Assembly: GCF_018760735.1 (NCBI RefSeq)
Contig: NZ_JAHHZN010000002.1
Coordinates: forward strand, 62,001 to 126,000
Length of the DNA: 64,000 nucleotides
Reading direction: 5' to 3'
From: Hymenobacter piscis
GTDB lineage: Bacteria; Bacteroidota; Bacteroidia; Cytophagales; Hymenobacteraceae
Below the pieces are notes generated by a model. It saw only the letters and a program-made list of their open reading frames with translations, was not told the origin of the DNA and made no database searches. Both the position numbers and the translations under genes were made by a program. How positions within the stretch are numbered: the stretch's first letter is position 1; every line of letters begins with the position of its first letter. Positions 1-6,965 of the stretch are shown piece after piece.

Positions 1-790
1 GGCCGGTAATGGGCTCGAAATCGTGGATGCTGGTGGCGTAGGGGTAGAAGTAGCCGTCCCAGCCCACCACGTCGAAGGGCGAGTGGCCATAAACCAGGGA
101 GTGGAGCAGCCCGTCCTTTTTCACCCGCACCTCGTACTCGCCCGACTCGCGCACGTCGCCCTCAATCAGCTCCGAAGGACCGCGGAAGTCCCGCTCGCAG
201 TAAGGCGCGTGTTCCAGCAACTGCCCGAAGTGGTTGCGGTAGCGCCGGCAGGTTTCGATGGGGCTGAACGACTCGATGATGAGCAGGCGTACCGGCCCTT
301 CCTCGAAGTGGAGCTGATGGATGATAGTGCGCGGAATAACGATGTAGTCGCCGGGCTCGAAGGCCAGCTTGCCCAGCTGGCTCCACAGCTCGCCCCGGCC
401 CTCGTGCACGAAAATCACCTCATCGGCCAGCGCGTTCTTGTAGTAGTAGTCCATGCGCTGCTCCGTGGGATTACAGATGCTCATGGTCACGTCGGCGTTG
501 CCGAGCAGGGTCTGGCGGGCCTGGAGGTAGTCGCCGCCGGTGCTGGTCTGGCCCAGGGTGCGCAGGTGGGCGGGGGCCAGAGGGCGGTCCTTGAGCAGCT
601 TGGGGGCGAAGGGCCGGGCCTCGCCCACCTTGCGGATTTCGGTGGGCGCGTGCCGGTGGTAGAGCAGCGACGACACCCCGTGGAAGCCCAGCGTGCCCAC
701 CAGCTGCTCGTGGTAGAGCGAGCCGTCGGGTTGCCGGAACTGGGTGTGCCGCTTGCGCGGAATCTGACCTAAGCGTTGATAAAAAGGCAT
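1..790 (-). CDS. hmgA: Homogentisate 1,2-dioxygenase, 3' end cut by the window
   Basis: Non-haem iron dioxygenase that opens the homogentisate ring to maleylacetoacetate in tyrosine/phenylalanine breakdown; cytoplasmic. I translated the reverse strand from the ATG nearest the upstream gap: MPFYQRLGQIPRKRHTQF, then LVGTLGFHGVSSLLYHRH, ICNPTEQRMDYYYKNALAD, FVHEGRGELWSQLGKL and VVGWDGYFYPYATSIHDFEP, the last being the conserved block before the iron-binding part. About 263 of the usual 380 or more residues are inside the window, so the C-terminal iron ligands lie beyond position 1. A TACCTTCA box (839-846, reverse strand) is a possible -7 element, and a GGTTGTT heptamer array lies directly upstream of it. 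No partner genes of the pathway are visible on this side. The family call is confident. Confidence 0.93.
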   Translation of the reverse strand, partial: MPFYQRLGQIPRKRHTQFRQPDGSLYHEQLVGTLGFHGVSSLLYHRHAPTEIRKVGEARPFAPKLLKDRPLAPAHLRTLGQTSTGGDYLQARQTLLGNADVTMSICNPTEQRMDYYYKNALADEVIFVHEGRGELWSQLGKLAFEPGDYIVIPRTIIHQLHFEEGPVRLLIIESFSPIETCRRYRNHFGQLLEHAPYCERDFRGPSELIEGDVRESGEYEVRVKKDGLLHSLVYGHSPFDVVGWDGYFYPYATSIHDFEPITG

Positions 791-872
791 AACGGGGGTG
801 GAAATTTCGGGTGGGAAACAAGCAGCAATGCCGGGTGGTGAAGGTACAAAGTTTCTCCGTGGGGTGTTTTTG

Positions 873-907
873 GGTTGTGGGTTGTTGGTTGTTGGTTGTT
901 GGTTGTC
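873..907. repeat. Heptamer array (GGTTGTT)n
   Basis: About four to five tandem copies of a 7-nt word, GGTTGTT, with slight decay at both ends. The complementary word AACAACC recurs in frame inside metH (22856-22886). It has no inverted partner here; a MITE-like hairpin follows instead. Confidence 0.8.
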
Positions 908-915
908 AGAGAAAG

Positions 916-1050
916 GAACGTCATTCCGAGCGAAGGCGCAGCCGCAGCCGAGGAATCTCGCGTGCTGACGTTGTAATGGTAACTCAACGACAGGATTACT
1001 TTATCAACATCAGCACGCGAGATTCCTCGGCTCCGCTCGGAATGACGTTC
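916..1050. repeat. MITE-like hairpin, TCATTCCGAGC family, copy 1
   Basis: Imperfect inverted repeat. The outer 17 nt (916-932, 1034-1050) are perfectly complementary. Inner arms of 27 nt (946-972, 1005-1031) differ at one position. The central loop contains TAACTCAACG, which is also found in the loop of the copy at 34990. No open frame is present, so it is non-autonomous. It lies between divergently transcribed hmgA and the transglutaminase-like gene. Confidence 0.85.
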
Positions 1051-1090
1051 TTACCCTATCCTCCCCACCACCTCCCCACCAATTACGCGG

Positions 1091-1098
1091 TACCTTTG
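1091..1098 (+). promoter_or_regulatory. Bacteroidota -7 box TACCTTTG
   Basis: Exact match to TAnnTTTG, but its 3' end is only 4 nt before the ATG of the transglutaminase-like gene. If transcription starts the usual 5-8 nt downstream, the mRNA would be leaderless. No clear -33 TTG was identified. Confidence 0.45.
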
Positions 1099-1102
1099 CC
1101 CC

Positions 1103-2083
1103 ATGCTGTCTTTCCTGCTGCCCTTACTCGCGCTGCTGGCCCCGGCGGAGGCCGCCCCGGTCCCGCGCACCCGCACGTTCTCCTTCGAGTACACGGCCTT
1201 GGTGCCCGCCGCCCCGGCCGGCACCCGGGCCGTGGATGTGTGGCTGCCGGTGCCCCACGACGATACCTCGCAGCAGGTGCGGGGGCTGCGGGTAACGGCC
1301 CCGGTGCCCTACGATATCCAGACGGGCGAGTACGGCAACCGCATCCTGCACCTGCGGGCCACGGGCGCGAGCCTGCAGGGGTTTCAGGTAACGATGCGCC
1401 TCGACGCCACCCGCCGGGAGCACCTCACGCCCAGCCTTGGCACAGGCCAGCGCCCGGCTAAGGAAAAAGCCGACCCCAACCTGAGCCGCTGGCTGGCCCC
1501 CGACAACCTCGTGCCCCTCGACCCCAAAATCCGCCTCTGGGCCACCGAAGTGGTAACCAGGGCCGGGGCGAAAACCGACCTCGAAAAGGCCCGCGCCATC
1601 TACGAGCACGTGGTGAGCACCGTCAGCTACGACAAAACCGGCCAGGGCTGGGGCCGGGGCGACATCTACTACGCCTGCGACACCCGCCGCGGCAACTGCA
1701 CCGACTTCCACGCCGTGTTTATCGGCTACTGCCGGGCCCTGGGCATTCCGGCCCGCTTCAGCATCGGCTTCCCGCTGCCGCCCGAGCGGGGCGCGGCCGA
1801 AGTGAAAGGCTACCACTGCTGGGCCGAGTTCTTCACTTCCGAAACCGGCTGGGTGCCTATCGACGCCTCCGAAGCCGCTAAAAACCCCGCCCGCCGCAAC
1901 TACTTCTTCGGCGCCCACGACGAGAATCGCCTCGAATTCAGCCGGGGCCGCGACCTGACCCTGACTCCGCGCCAACAGGCCGCCCCGCTCAACTACTTTA
2001 TCTACCCCTACGCCGAAGCCGACGGCCAGCTCCTGGCCGGCGTACAGCACACCTTCCGCTTCCAGGACAAGGCCGCAAAGTAA
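1103..2083 (+). CDS. Exported transglutaminase-like (papain-fold) protein
   Basis: 326 aa. A hydrophobic signal peptide (MLSFLLPLLALLAPAEAAP) is followed by a beta-rich N-terminal domain (about 22-130) and a transglutaminase-like core. The catalytic triad is visible: Cys199 in RGNCTDFHAVFIGYCRALG, His238 in YHCWAEFF and Asp254 in VPIDASEA. Family members act as peptidases or transglutaminases on periplasmic or surface peptides; the substrate here is unknown. The gene stands alone, with the MITE hairpin upstream and two perfect or near-perfect palindromes downstream, between it and the convergent S41 peptidase. The start is chosen because the signal peptide begins there and a -7 box lies just upstream. 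Confidence 0.85.
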   Translation: MLSFLLPLLALLAPAEAAPVPRTRTFSFEYTALVPAAPAGTRAVDVWLPVPHDDTSQQVRGLRVTAPVPYDIQTGEYGNRILHLRATGASLQGFQVTMRLDATRREHLTPSLGTGQRPAKEKADPNLSRWLAPDNLVPLDPKIRLWATEVVTRAGAKTDLEKARAIYEHVVSTVSYDKTGQGWGRGDIYYACDTRRGNCTDFHAVFIGYCRALGIPARFSIGFPLPPERGAAEVKGYHCWAEFFTSETGWVPIDASEAAKNPARRNYFFGAHDENRLEFSRGRDLTLTPRQQAAPLNYFIYPYAEADGQLLAGVQHTFRFQDKAAK

Positions 2084-2163
2084 CCCGGCCCGGGCGCCAG
2101 ACTTACGGCCGCGCAGCCGCCAAGCGGAACCGCGCCGCGTAACGGTGCCGTGAACCGGTTTGC

Positions 2164-2217
2164 GTGTAGCAAAAAGAGCTGCAGCAAATTAAATTGCTGC
2201 AGCTCTTTTTGCTACAC
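2164..2217. terminator. 54-nt near-perfect palindrome, likely bidirectional terminator
   Basis: Stem of about 24 bp with only the central bases unpaired. A5 and T5 tracts lie inside the stem on either side of GAGCTGCAGCAA, and the ends read GTGTAGC/GCTACAC. It lies between two convergent genes. The GTAGC ends resemble those of the double-hairpin elements at 32361-32726, so it may be a single-arm relative of those repeats as well as a terminator. Confidence 0.6.
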
Positions 2218-2256
2218 GCCAGCTTATCGGTGTACTCATGGCGGTTTGCAGGCTAC

Positions 2257-2302
2257 TGTCCAGGGGTAAAGACGCAACATGTTGCGTCTTTACCCCTGGA
2301 CA
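2257..2302. repeat. 46-nt perfect palindrome centred on GACGCAACATGTTGCGTC
   Basis: All 46 bases are self-complementary, with no loop. The core GACGCAA-TTGCGTC recurs in the hairpin at 32427-32461 near moeA. It is placed just before the 3' end of the S41 peptidase gene, so it may also end transcription. Confidence 0.8.
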
Positions 2303-2311
2303 ACAATCAGC

Positions 2312-3994
2312 TCACTGGCCCAGCAGGCTCAGCATGAGTGGGTTGTTGGGGGTCTGGATGGCGTGCAGGGCCTGCTGCATTTCGGCGTCGTCTTGGTTCA
2401 GGACCCGGAAGTAGGCGGCTTTGCCGTAGGCGCTGCGGGCAATGAGGGCCTTAAGCTGGGTGCGCAGCAGCGGGGCGCAGCGGCGCAGGCCGGCGGTGTT
2501 GGGCGCGAGGCCGTCGCGGCTGGCCCGGGCCACGAGCTGCTGGAGCTGGGTATCGGTAATGCGGAAGCTCTCGTTGAACTGCTCGAAGCGGAGCGCGTCC
2601 AGCTCCTCCTTGTGGTCCTGGTAGTAGCTCAGGCTGTACTCGCGCACCAGATTCAGGCTCTGCAGGCGCAGGTAGTAGGCCGACTGGGCCGAGGTGTCGC
2701 GGGCCACGAACATATCGGGCATGATGCCGCCGCCGCCGTACACGGTGCGGCCGTGGGCCGTGCGGTAGCGCAGGGAGTCGGCAAAGTGGATGCTGTCGGC
2801 GTGGAAATACTCGCCGTTGTCGGCCCGGTTCTGGAGGTCCTTTTCGTATTCGGCCAGGCCGTGGCCGTAGGATTTCTGGATGCTGCGGCCCGAAGGCGTG
2901 TAGTAGCGGGCAATGGTCAGGCGCAGCTCGGAACCGTCGTTGAGGGCAATGGGCTGCTGCACGAGGCCCTTGCCGAAGGTGCGGCGGCCCACCAGCAGGG
3001 CCCGGTCGTGGTCCTGGAGGGCCCCGGCCAGCACTTCGGCGGCCGAGGCGCTGCCTTCGTCCACGAGCACCACCAGGGCGCCTTCCTCAAACTCGCCGGC
3101 CACCCGCGAAAACGTCTGGGAATCGTACTGGTCGCCCTTGCCGTCGGTGTACACAATTTTCTTGGTGCCCCCGATGAACTCGTCGGCCATCTTGGTGGCC
3201 CGGTCGAGGTAGCCGCCGGGGTTGCCGCGCAAGTCCAGCACCAGCTGGGTGAGGCCCTGCCGGCGCAAATCGCCCAGGGCGGCCTTAAACTCGTCGTAGG
3301 TGCCGCTGGCGAAGCGGCTCACCTTGATGTAGCCGGTCTGGTTGTCCACCATGTAGGCCACGTCCACGGAAGTATTCGGGATGCGGTTGCGGGTTACCTG
3401 CACGCCGATGGGCCGGGCCAGACCGTGGCGCAGCACCTGCAGCTGCACCGCGCTGCCCCGGGGGCCGCGGAGCTTACCAAAGAGCTGCTCGGTGGTAAAA
3501 TGCACGCCCGACACGGGTTGGCCGTTCACAGTCAGGATCCGGTCGCCGGGCTGGAGGCCGGCCTGCTCGGCGGGACCTTCGCTGATGGGGGCCACCACCG
3601 TCACGGTGTCGCGGAAGATGTTGAATTCGACGCCGATGCCGTCGTAGTCGCTCTGCAGAAACGAGGAAGCCTGCTGCTGGCGCTTGGCCGGGATGAAGAC
3701 CGAGTGCGGATCGAGGCGCTCCAGCATGCGGGCAATGGCGTAATCCGAGAGCTCCTCGGCATTTACCGAGTCTACGTAGTCACGGTCGACGTAGCTCAGG
3801 ATTTCTTTGAACTTTAAGTAGCCGCGGGCCGTGAGGTCGGGGTTCTGGTCGGACGGCCGGAAAGGGTTGGCCCCCACCAGAATGCCACAGGCCAGCACCA
3901 GCCCCAGCAGCCAGGGCTGGCGCACCTGCCACCGCGAAATGCGCGGCGTGGATTCCTGGGCCGGGCGGGGTGAGTCGTTCGGCTCGGTGGTCAT
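2312..3994 (-). CDS. S41 family C-terminal processing peptidase (PDZ)
   Basis: 560 aa serine protease of the CtpA/Tsp family, which trims C-termini of periplasmic or envelope proteins. An N-terminal membrane anchor or uncleaved signal lies at about 27-42 (WLLGLVLACGILVGA). The PDZ domain is at about 118-200, with GPAEQAGLQPGDRILTVNG. The peptidase core carries the Ser-Lys dyad: Ser317 in DEGSASAAEVLAG and Lys342 in TFGKGLVQQ, 25 residues apart as in Tsp and CtpB. The C-terminal 150 residues are helical and family-specific. The gene is monocistronic and divergent from ruvX. The ATG start gives a short hydrophilic Pro-rich cytoplasmic tail before the anchor. Confidence 0.92.
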   Translation of the reverse strand: MTTEPNDSPRPAQESTPRISRWQVRQPWLLGLVLACGILVGANPFRPSDQNPDLTARGYLKFKEILSYVDRDYVDSVNAEELSDYAIARMLERLDPHSVFIPAKRQQQASSFLQSDYDGIGVEFNIFRDTVTVVAPISEGPAEQAGLQPGDRILTVNGQPVSGVHFTTEQLFGKLRGPRGSAVQLQVLRHGLARPIGVQVTRNRIPNTSVDVAYMVDNQTGYIKVSRFASGTYDEFKAALGDLRRQGLTQLVLDLRGNPGGYLDRATKMADEFIGGTKKIVYTDGKGDQYDSQTFSRVAGEFEEGALVVLVDEGSASAAEVLAGALQDHDRALLVGRRTFGKGLVQQPIALNDGSELRLTIARYYTPSGRSIQKSYGHGLAEYEKDLQNRADNGEYFHADSIHFADSLRYRTAHGRTVYGGGGIMPDMFVARDTSAQSAYYLRLQSLNLVREYSLSYYQDHKEELDALRFEQFNESFRITDTQLQQLVARASRDGLAPNTAGLRRCAPLLRTQLKALIARSAYGKAAYFRVLNQDDAEMQQALHAIQTPNNPLMLSLLGQ

Positions 3995-4055
3995 AAAGCG
4001 TTGAGAGAGTAGTTGTTCAACCGATAATCAGCAATCCGGGGAGAAGACAGGTCTT

Positions 4056-4063
4056 CAAAACTA
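4056..4063 (-). promoter_or_regulatory. -7 box TAGTTTTG for the S41 peptidase
   Basis: Exact TAnnTTTG match on the reverse strand, about 60 nt upstream of the peptidase ATG. The only nearby TTG lies about 11 nt upstream, too close for a standard -33 element, so this is tentative. Confidence 0.35.
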
Positions 4064-4344
4064 TTGAAACTTTTCCAAGAAACCCACCCCACACATAGAG
4101 GTATAGGCATTTTCGAATAACAGTGCAATTTTTTATTAGTCGAAGATAAATTGCAGCTCCCCAAAGGCCCTTCGGAGTAGCTGAAAACCGCCTGACTCTG
4201 AGCACCCTGCAAAGATTATTATAGTATTTTAAAAAGACCGTCTGATCTCGCCCAACGGCCGGGTTTTGGCGCTGAACGCCCGGTGCCACGCTGCTACCGG
4301 CCGCCGCCGCCGCCGCCGGGTATCCGCTTTCGGAACGGGTGTCG

Positions 4345-4352
4345 TATCTTTG
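4345..4352 (+). promoter_or_regulatory. -7 box TATCTTTG for ruvX-def
   Basis: Exact TAnnTTTG match 64 nt before the ruvX ATG. It decides the start: the in-frame GTG at 4339 overlaps this box, so translation most likely begins at the ATG at 4417. No convincing -33 element was found. Confidence 0.55.
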
Positions 4353-4416
4353 GGCCGCGGCTTTGGCTAACCCGTTGAACGGCCGCCGCTTGGCTTTCTT
4401 TTCTGTTTTTCTCGCG

Positions 4417-4827
4417 ATGGGCCGTATTCTTGCCATCGACTACGGTCACAAGCGCGTGGGCCTGGCCGTCACCGACCCGCTCCAGCTCATCGCCACGCCC
4501 CTCGACACGATTCACAGTCAGGACCTGCTGGCCTACCTGAAGGCCTACCACCTGCGCGAGCCGCTGGCGGCCCTGGTCATTGGCATGCCGCGCACGCTCA
4601 GCAACGAGGCCACCGATGCCACCAGTGCCGTGGTGGGCGTGCTGCGCCGCCTGCGCAAGGAGTTCCCCGGAGTGCCGGTCCACGAAATCGACGAGCGGTA
4701 CACCTCGCGCATGGCCCACGCGGCCATGCTGGCCGGCGGGCTGGGCAAGAAGGACCGCCGCGACAAAGCCACCGTGGACAAGGTGGCGGCCACCATCATT
4801 TTGCAATCTTTCCTCGAATCCCGATGA
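4417..4827 (+). CDS. ruvX: Holliday junction resolvase-like RuvX/YqgF
   Basis: 136 aa, the normal family length. RNase H-like fold; proposed roles are resolving Holliday junctions and processing pre-16S rRNA. The N-terminus MGRILAIDYGHKRVGLAVTD carries the first catalytic Asp (DYG.KRVG). A conserved Glu lies in VHEIDERYTSRMA, and a final Asp is in KDRRDKATVDKVAA. The ATG start matches the family N-terminus exactly; an upstream GTG would add 26 residues encoded by promoter DNA. The stop overlaps the def start by 4 nt (ATGA), so the two genes form an operon with coupled translation. Confidence 0.93.
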   Translation: MGRILAIDYGHKRVGLAVTDPLQLIATPLDTIHSQDLLAYLKAYHLREPLAALVIGMPRTLSNEATDATSAVVGVLRRLRKEFPGVPVHEIDERYTSRMAHAAMLAGGLGKKDRRDKATVDKVAATIILQSFLESR

Positions 4828-5423
4828 TTTACCCCATTGTTGCCTTCGGCGACCCGGTACTTAAAACCCTCGCCAAACCCCTGCCCGCCGAGTATCCGGC
4901 CGCCGAGCTTGAGCTGATCATCGCCAATATGTTCGAGACGATGTACCACGCCCACGGCGTGGGCCTGGCTGCCCCCCAGATTGGCAAGAGCATCCGCCTG
5001 TTCGTCATCGACTCAGCCCCCATGCTCGACGAGGATGAGGACGGCAACCCGATTGTGGACGTGCCGACGGATGCGCCCGTGAAGCGGGCCTTCATCAACC
5101 CCGTTATGGTAAGCGAAACCGGCGAGGAGTGGGCCTTCGAGGAGGGCTGCCTGAGCATTCCCGGCATCCGGGAGAAGGTGGTGCGCCACGGCACCATTGT
5201 GCTGCGCTACGAGGACGAGCAGCGCCAGGTGCACGAGGAAACCTTCACCGGCCTCACCGCCCGCGTGATTCAGCACGAGTACGACCACCTGGAAGGCGTG
5301 CTGTTCACCGATTATGCCTCGGGCCTGAAAAAACAGCTGCTCAAGGGCAAGCTCGCCCGCATCAGCAAGGGCGACGTGGACGCCGACTACCGCATGCGCT
5401 TCGTGGGCCAGGGCCGGCGGTAA
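4824..5423 (+). CDS. def: Peptide deformylase
   Basis: 199 aa metalloenzyme that removes the formyl group from the initiator methionine of new proteins; cytoplasmic. All three signature motifs are present: GVGLAAPQIG (45-54), EEGCLSIPG with metal ligand Cys109, and QHEYDHLEG with His151, catalytic Glu152 and His155. An acidic insertion around residues 68-82 (MLDEDEDGNP) is common in Bacteroidota members. The start overlaps ruvX, and a strong terminator lies 27 nt after the stop. Confidence 0.96.
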   Translation: MIYPIVAFGDPVLKTLAKPLPAEYPAAELELIIANMFETMYHAHGVGLAAPQIGKSIRLFVIDSAPMLDEDEDGNPIVDVPTDAPVKRAFINPVMVSETGEEWAFEEGCLSIPGIREKVVRHGTIVLRYEDEQRQVHEETFTGLTARVIQHEYDHLEGVLFTDYASGLKKQLLKGKLARISKGDVDADYRMRFVGQGRR

Positions 5424-5450
5424 GCGGACCAGATACAGTCTAAAAGCCCG

Positions 5451-5482
5451 CGGCCTTTCCTCTTCGGAAAGGCCGTTTTTTT
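5451..5482 (+). terminator. Intrinsic terminator of ruvX-def
   Basis: Perfect 10-bp stem (CGGCCTTTCC/GGAAAGGCCG), TCTTC loop, then seven T residues. Confidence 0.9.
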
Positions 5483-5578
5483 GGGCTGTACTCCGGTGGC
5501 GGGCCGGCTGTACGGCCGGGGATTTGGCAGCATCGAGAAACCTTTTATATTGCTGACTATCAGCTTATCTATCCCGTT

Positions 5579-6556
5579 ATGACGATTCGCTCCGCCGGCC
5601 CCGCTATGCTCCTGGCCCTGCTGCTGCTGCCCGCCCCGGGCCGGGCCTGGGGCTTTTTTGCGCACCGGCTCATCAACCGGCTGGCCGTGTTCACGCTGCC
5701 GCCCGAGATGGTGGGCTTCTACAAGGCCAACATCGACTACCTGACCACCAACGCCACCCGGCCCGACTCGCGGCGCACCGTGGTGCCCGGCGAAGCGCCC
5801 CGCCACTTCCTCGACCTGGACGTGTACGGCGACTCGGCCGCCTACAAGCTGCCCCGCTCCTACCCCGACGCGGTGGCCCTGCTGGGTGAAGATTCGCTGC
5901 TGCGCCACGGCGTGGTGCCTTGGCAGGTAGCGCGCATGAAAGGCCAGCTCACGGCCGCCTTCCAGGCCCACGACACCGACCGGATTCTGCACCTCTCCGC
6001 CGACCTGGGCCACTACATTGCCGACGCCTGCGTGCCCCTGCACACCACCCGCAACTACAACGGCCAGCTCACGGGCCAGCGCGGCATTCACGGCTTCTGG
6101 GAAAGCCGCCTGCCGGAGCTGCTGAGCAGCGGCTACGATTTCTTCACCGGCCCCGCGCCCTATCTGGACCGCCCCACCGACGTTGTCTGGGCCACCGTGG
6201 CCCGCTCCCACGCCGCCGTCGACTCGGTGCTGACCTTTGAACGGGAGCTGAGCCAGCAGATGCCGGAGGACCGCAGGTACGGCTTCGAGCAGCGCGGCAA
6301 CCTCACGGTACGCACCTACTCCCGCGACTTCGCCCGCGCCTACCACCAGCGCCTGAGCGGGCAGGTGGAGCGGCAGCTGCGGCTGGCCGTGCGTCTGGTG
6401 GGCGCGTTCTGGTACACGGCCTGGGTAGACGCCGGCCAGCCCGACCTGAGCGCCCTGCCCCGCACGCCCTCCGAAAAAGAGCAGCAGCGCCTGGCCCTCG
6501 AAGCCAAACAGCTCGAAGCCGCCCCCGCCCGGGCCGCCGCCGGGCACGAGGAGTGA
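5579..6556 (+). CDS. Exported zinc-dependent phospholipase C / S1-P1 nuclease fold protein
   Basis: 325 aa. The signal peptide (about 1-23) ends in PGRAW. Cleavage after Ala23 would expose Trp24, and an N-terminal Trp is a zinc ligand in this fold. Further likely ligands are His29 in FFAHRLIN, Asp and His in HFLDLD, and the paired HLSADLGHYIADACVPLHTT segment, which is the family hallmark. It probably hydrolyses phosphodiesters (phospholipids or nucleic acid) in the periplasm; the substrate cannot be told from sequence. The C-terminal 40 residues are Glu/Ala-rich and low complexity. A single gene between the def terminator and a 400-nt gap. Confidence 0.75.
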   Translation: MTIRSAGPAMLLALLLLPAPGRAWGFFAHRLINRLAVFTLPPEMVGFYKANIDYLTTNATRPDSRRTVVPGEAPRHFLDLDVYGDSAAYKLPRSYPDAVALLGEDSLLRHGVVPWQVARMKGQLTAAFQAHDTDRILHLSADLGHYIADACVPLHTTRNYNGQLTGQRGIHGFWESRLPELLSSGYDFFTGPAPYLDRPTDVVWATVARSHAAVDSVLTFERELSQQMPEDRRYGFEQRGNLTVRTYSRDFARAYHQRLSGQVERQLRLAVRLVGAFWYTAWVDAGQPDLSALPRTPSEKEQQRLALEAKQLEAAPARAAAGHEE

Positions 6557-6965
6557 GTAATAAAAAGGGGCGCAGCCCGAGGACGGTAAGTACTTTGCTA
6601 TTCTGGGCAGGGCGAAGGAACGTGTCCGGTGTAGCCTTCGAGGAGGTCCGGTTCTGTGTATCCCTCAGGCGGGTGGGAAGTTGGCCGCCGCCGCCGTTCT
6701 TTGCAGCGCCGTGTACGTGTTCAGAACCGATAAGCTGGCCCGGGGAATCACCTACCGGGTTTTGCCTGGCCGGTGGCGGCGTACGCCGTTTTCCCGGAAA
6801 TGATGAGCCCGGCGGGCACGTAATCCGGCACTTTCGCCGACAAAATAGTCATATTAAGCCCAACCGTAGCCTCGCCCCGGCCGGGCAGACAACCTGCCCC
6901 CGGCCCTTGCGTAGGAAACGCGCCCCGCCCCCGCGGATACCCCTGTTTTTCCCTTGCTGAACTAT
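6557..6965. other. Intergenic region before the patatin gene
   Basis: About 410 bases, GC-rich. A possible 135-codon frame here has no recognisable domain and a proline/arginine-rich composition typical of a chance frame in GC-rich DNA. No hairpin pair or confident promoter was seen. Confidence 0.5.

Larger units (their letters stand above)
3995..4416. other. Divergent intergenic region, S41 peptidase / ruvX
   Basis: About 420 bases with no convincing gene. The left half (4010-4240) is clearly AT-richer than the surroundings; the right half has a GCC-rich run near 4305. Candidate -7 boxes for both flanking genes are inside. No repeat element was seen, unlike most gaps here. Confidence 0.6.

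Noticed and set aside
811..1461. A forward frame running through the MITE hairpin into the transglutaminase gene region
   Set aside because: It reads through repeat DNA and then a wrong frame of the transglutaminase gene, so it is not coding.
6553..6960. A possible small protein between the phospholipase and patatin genes
   Set aside because: It has no recognisable domain, an Arg/Pro/Cys-rich chance composition, and overlaps the previous stop.
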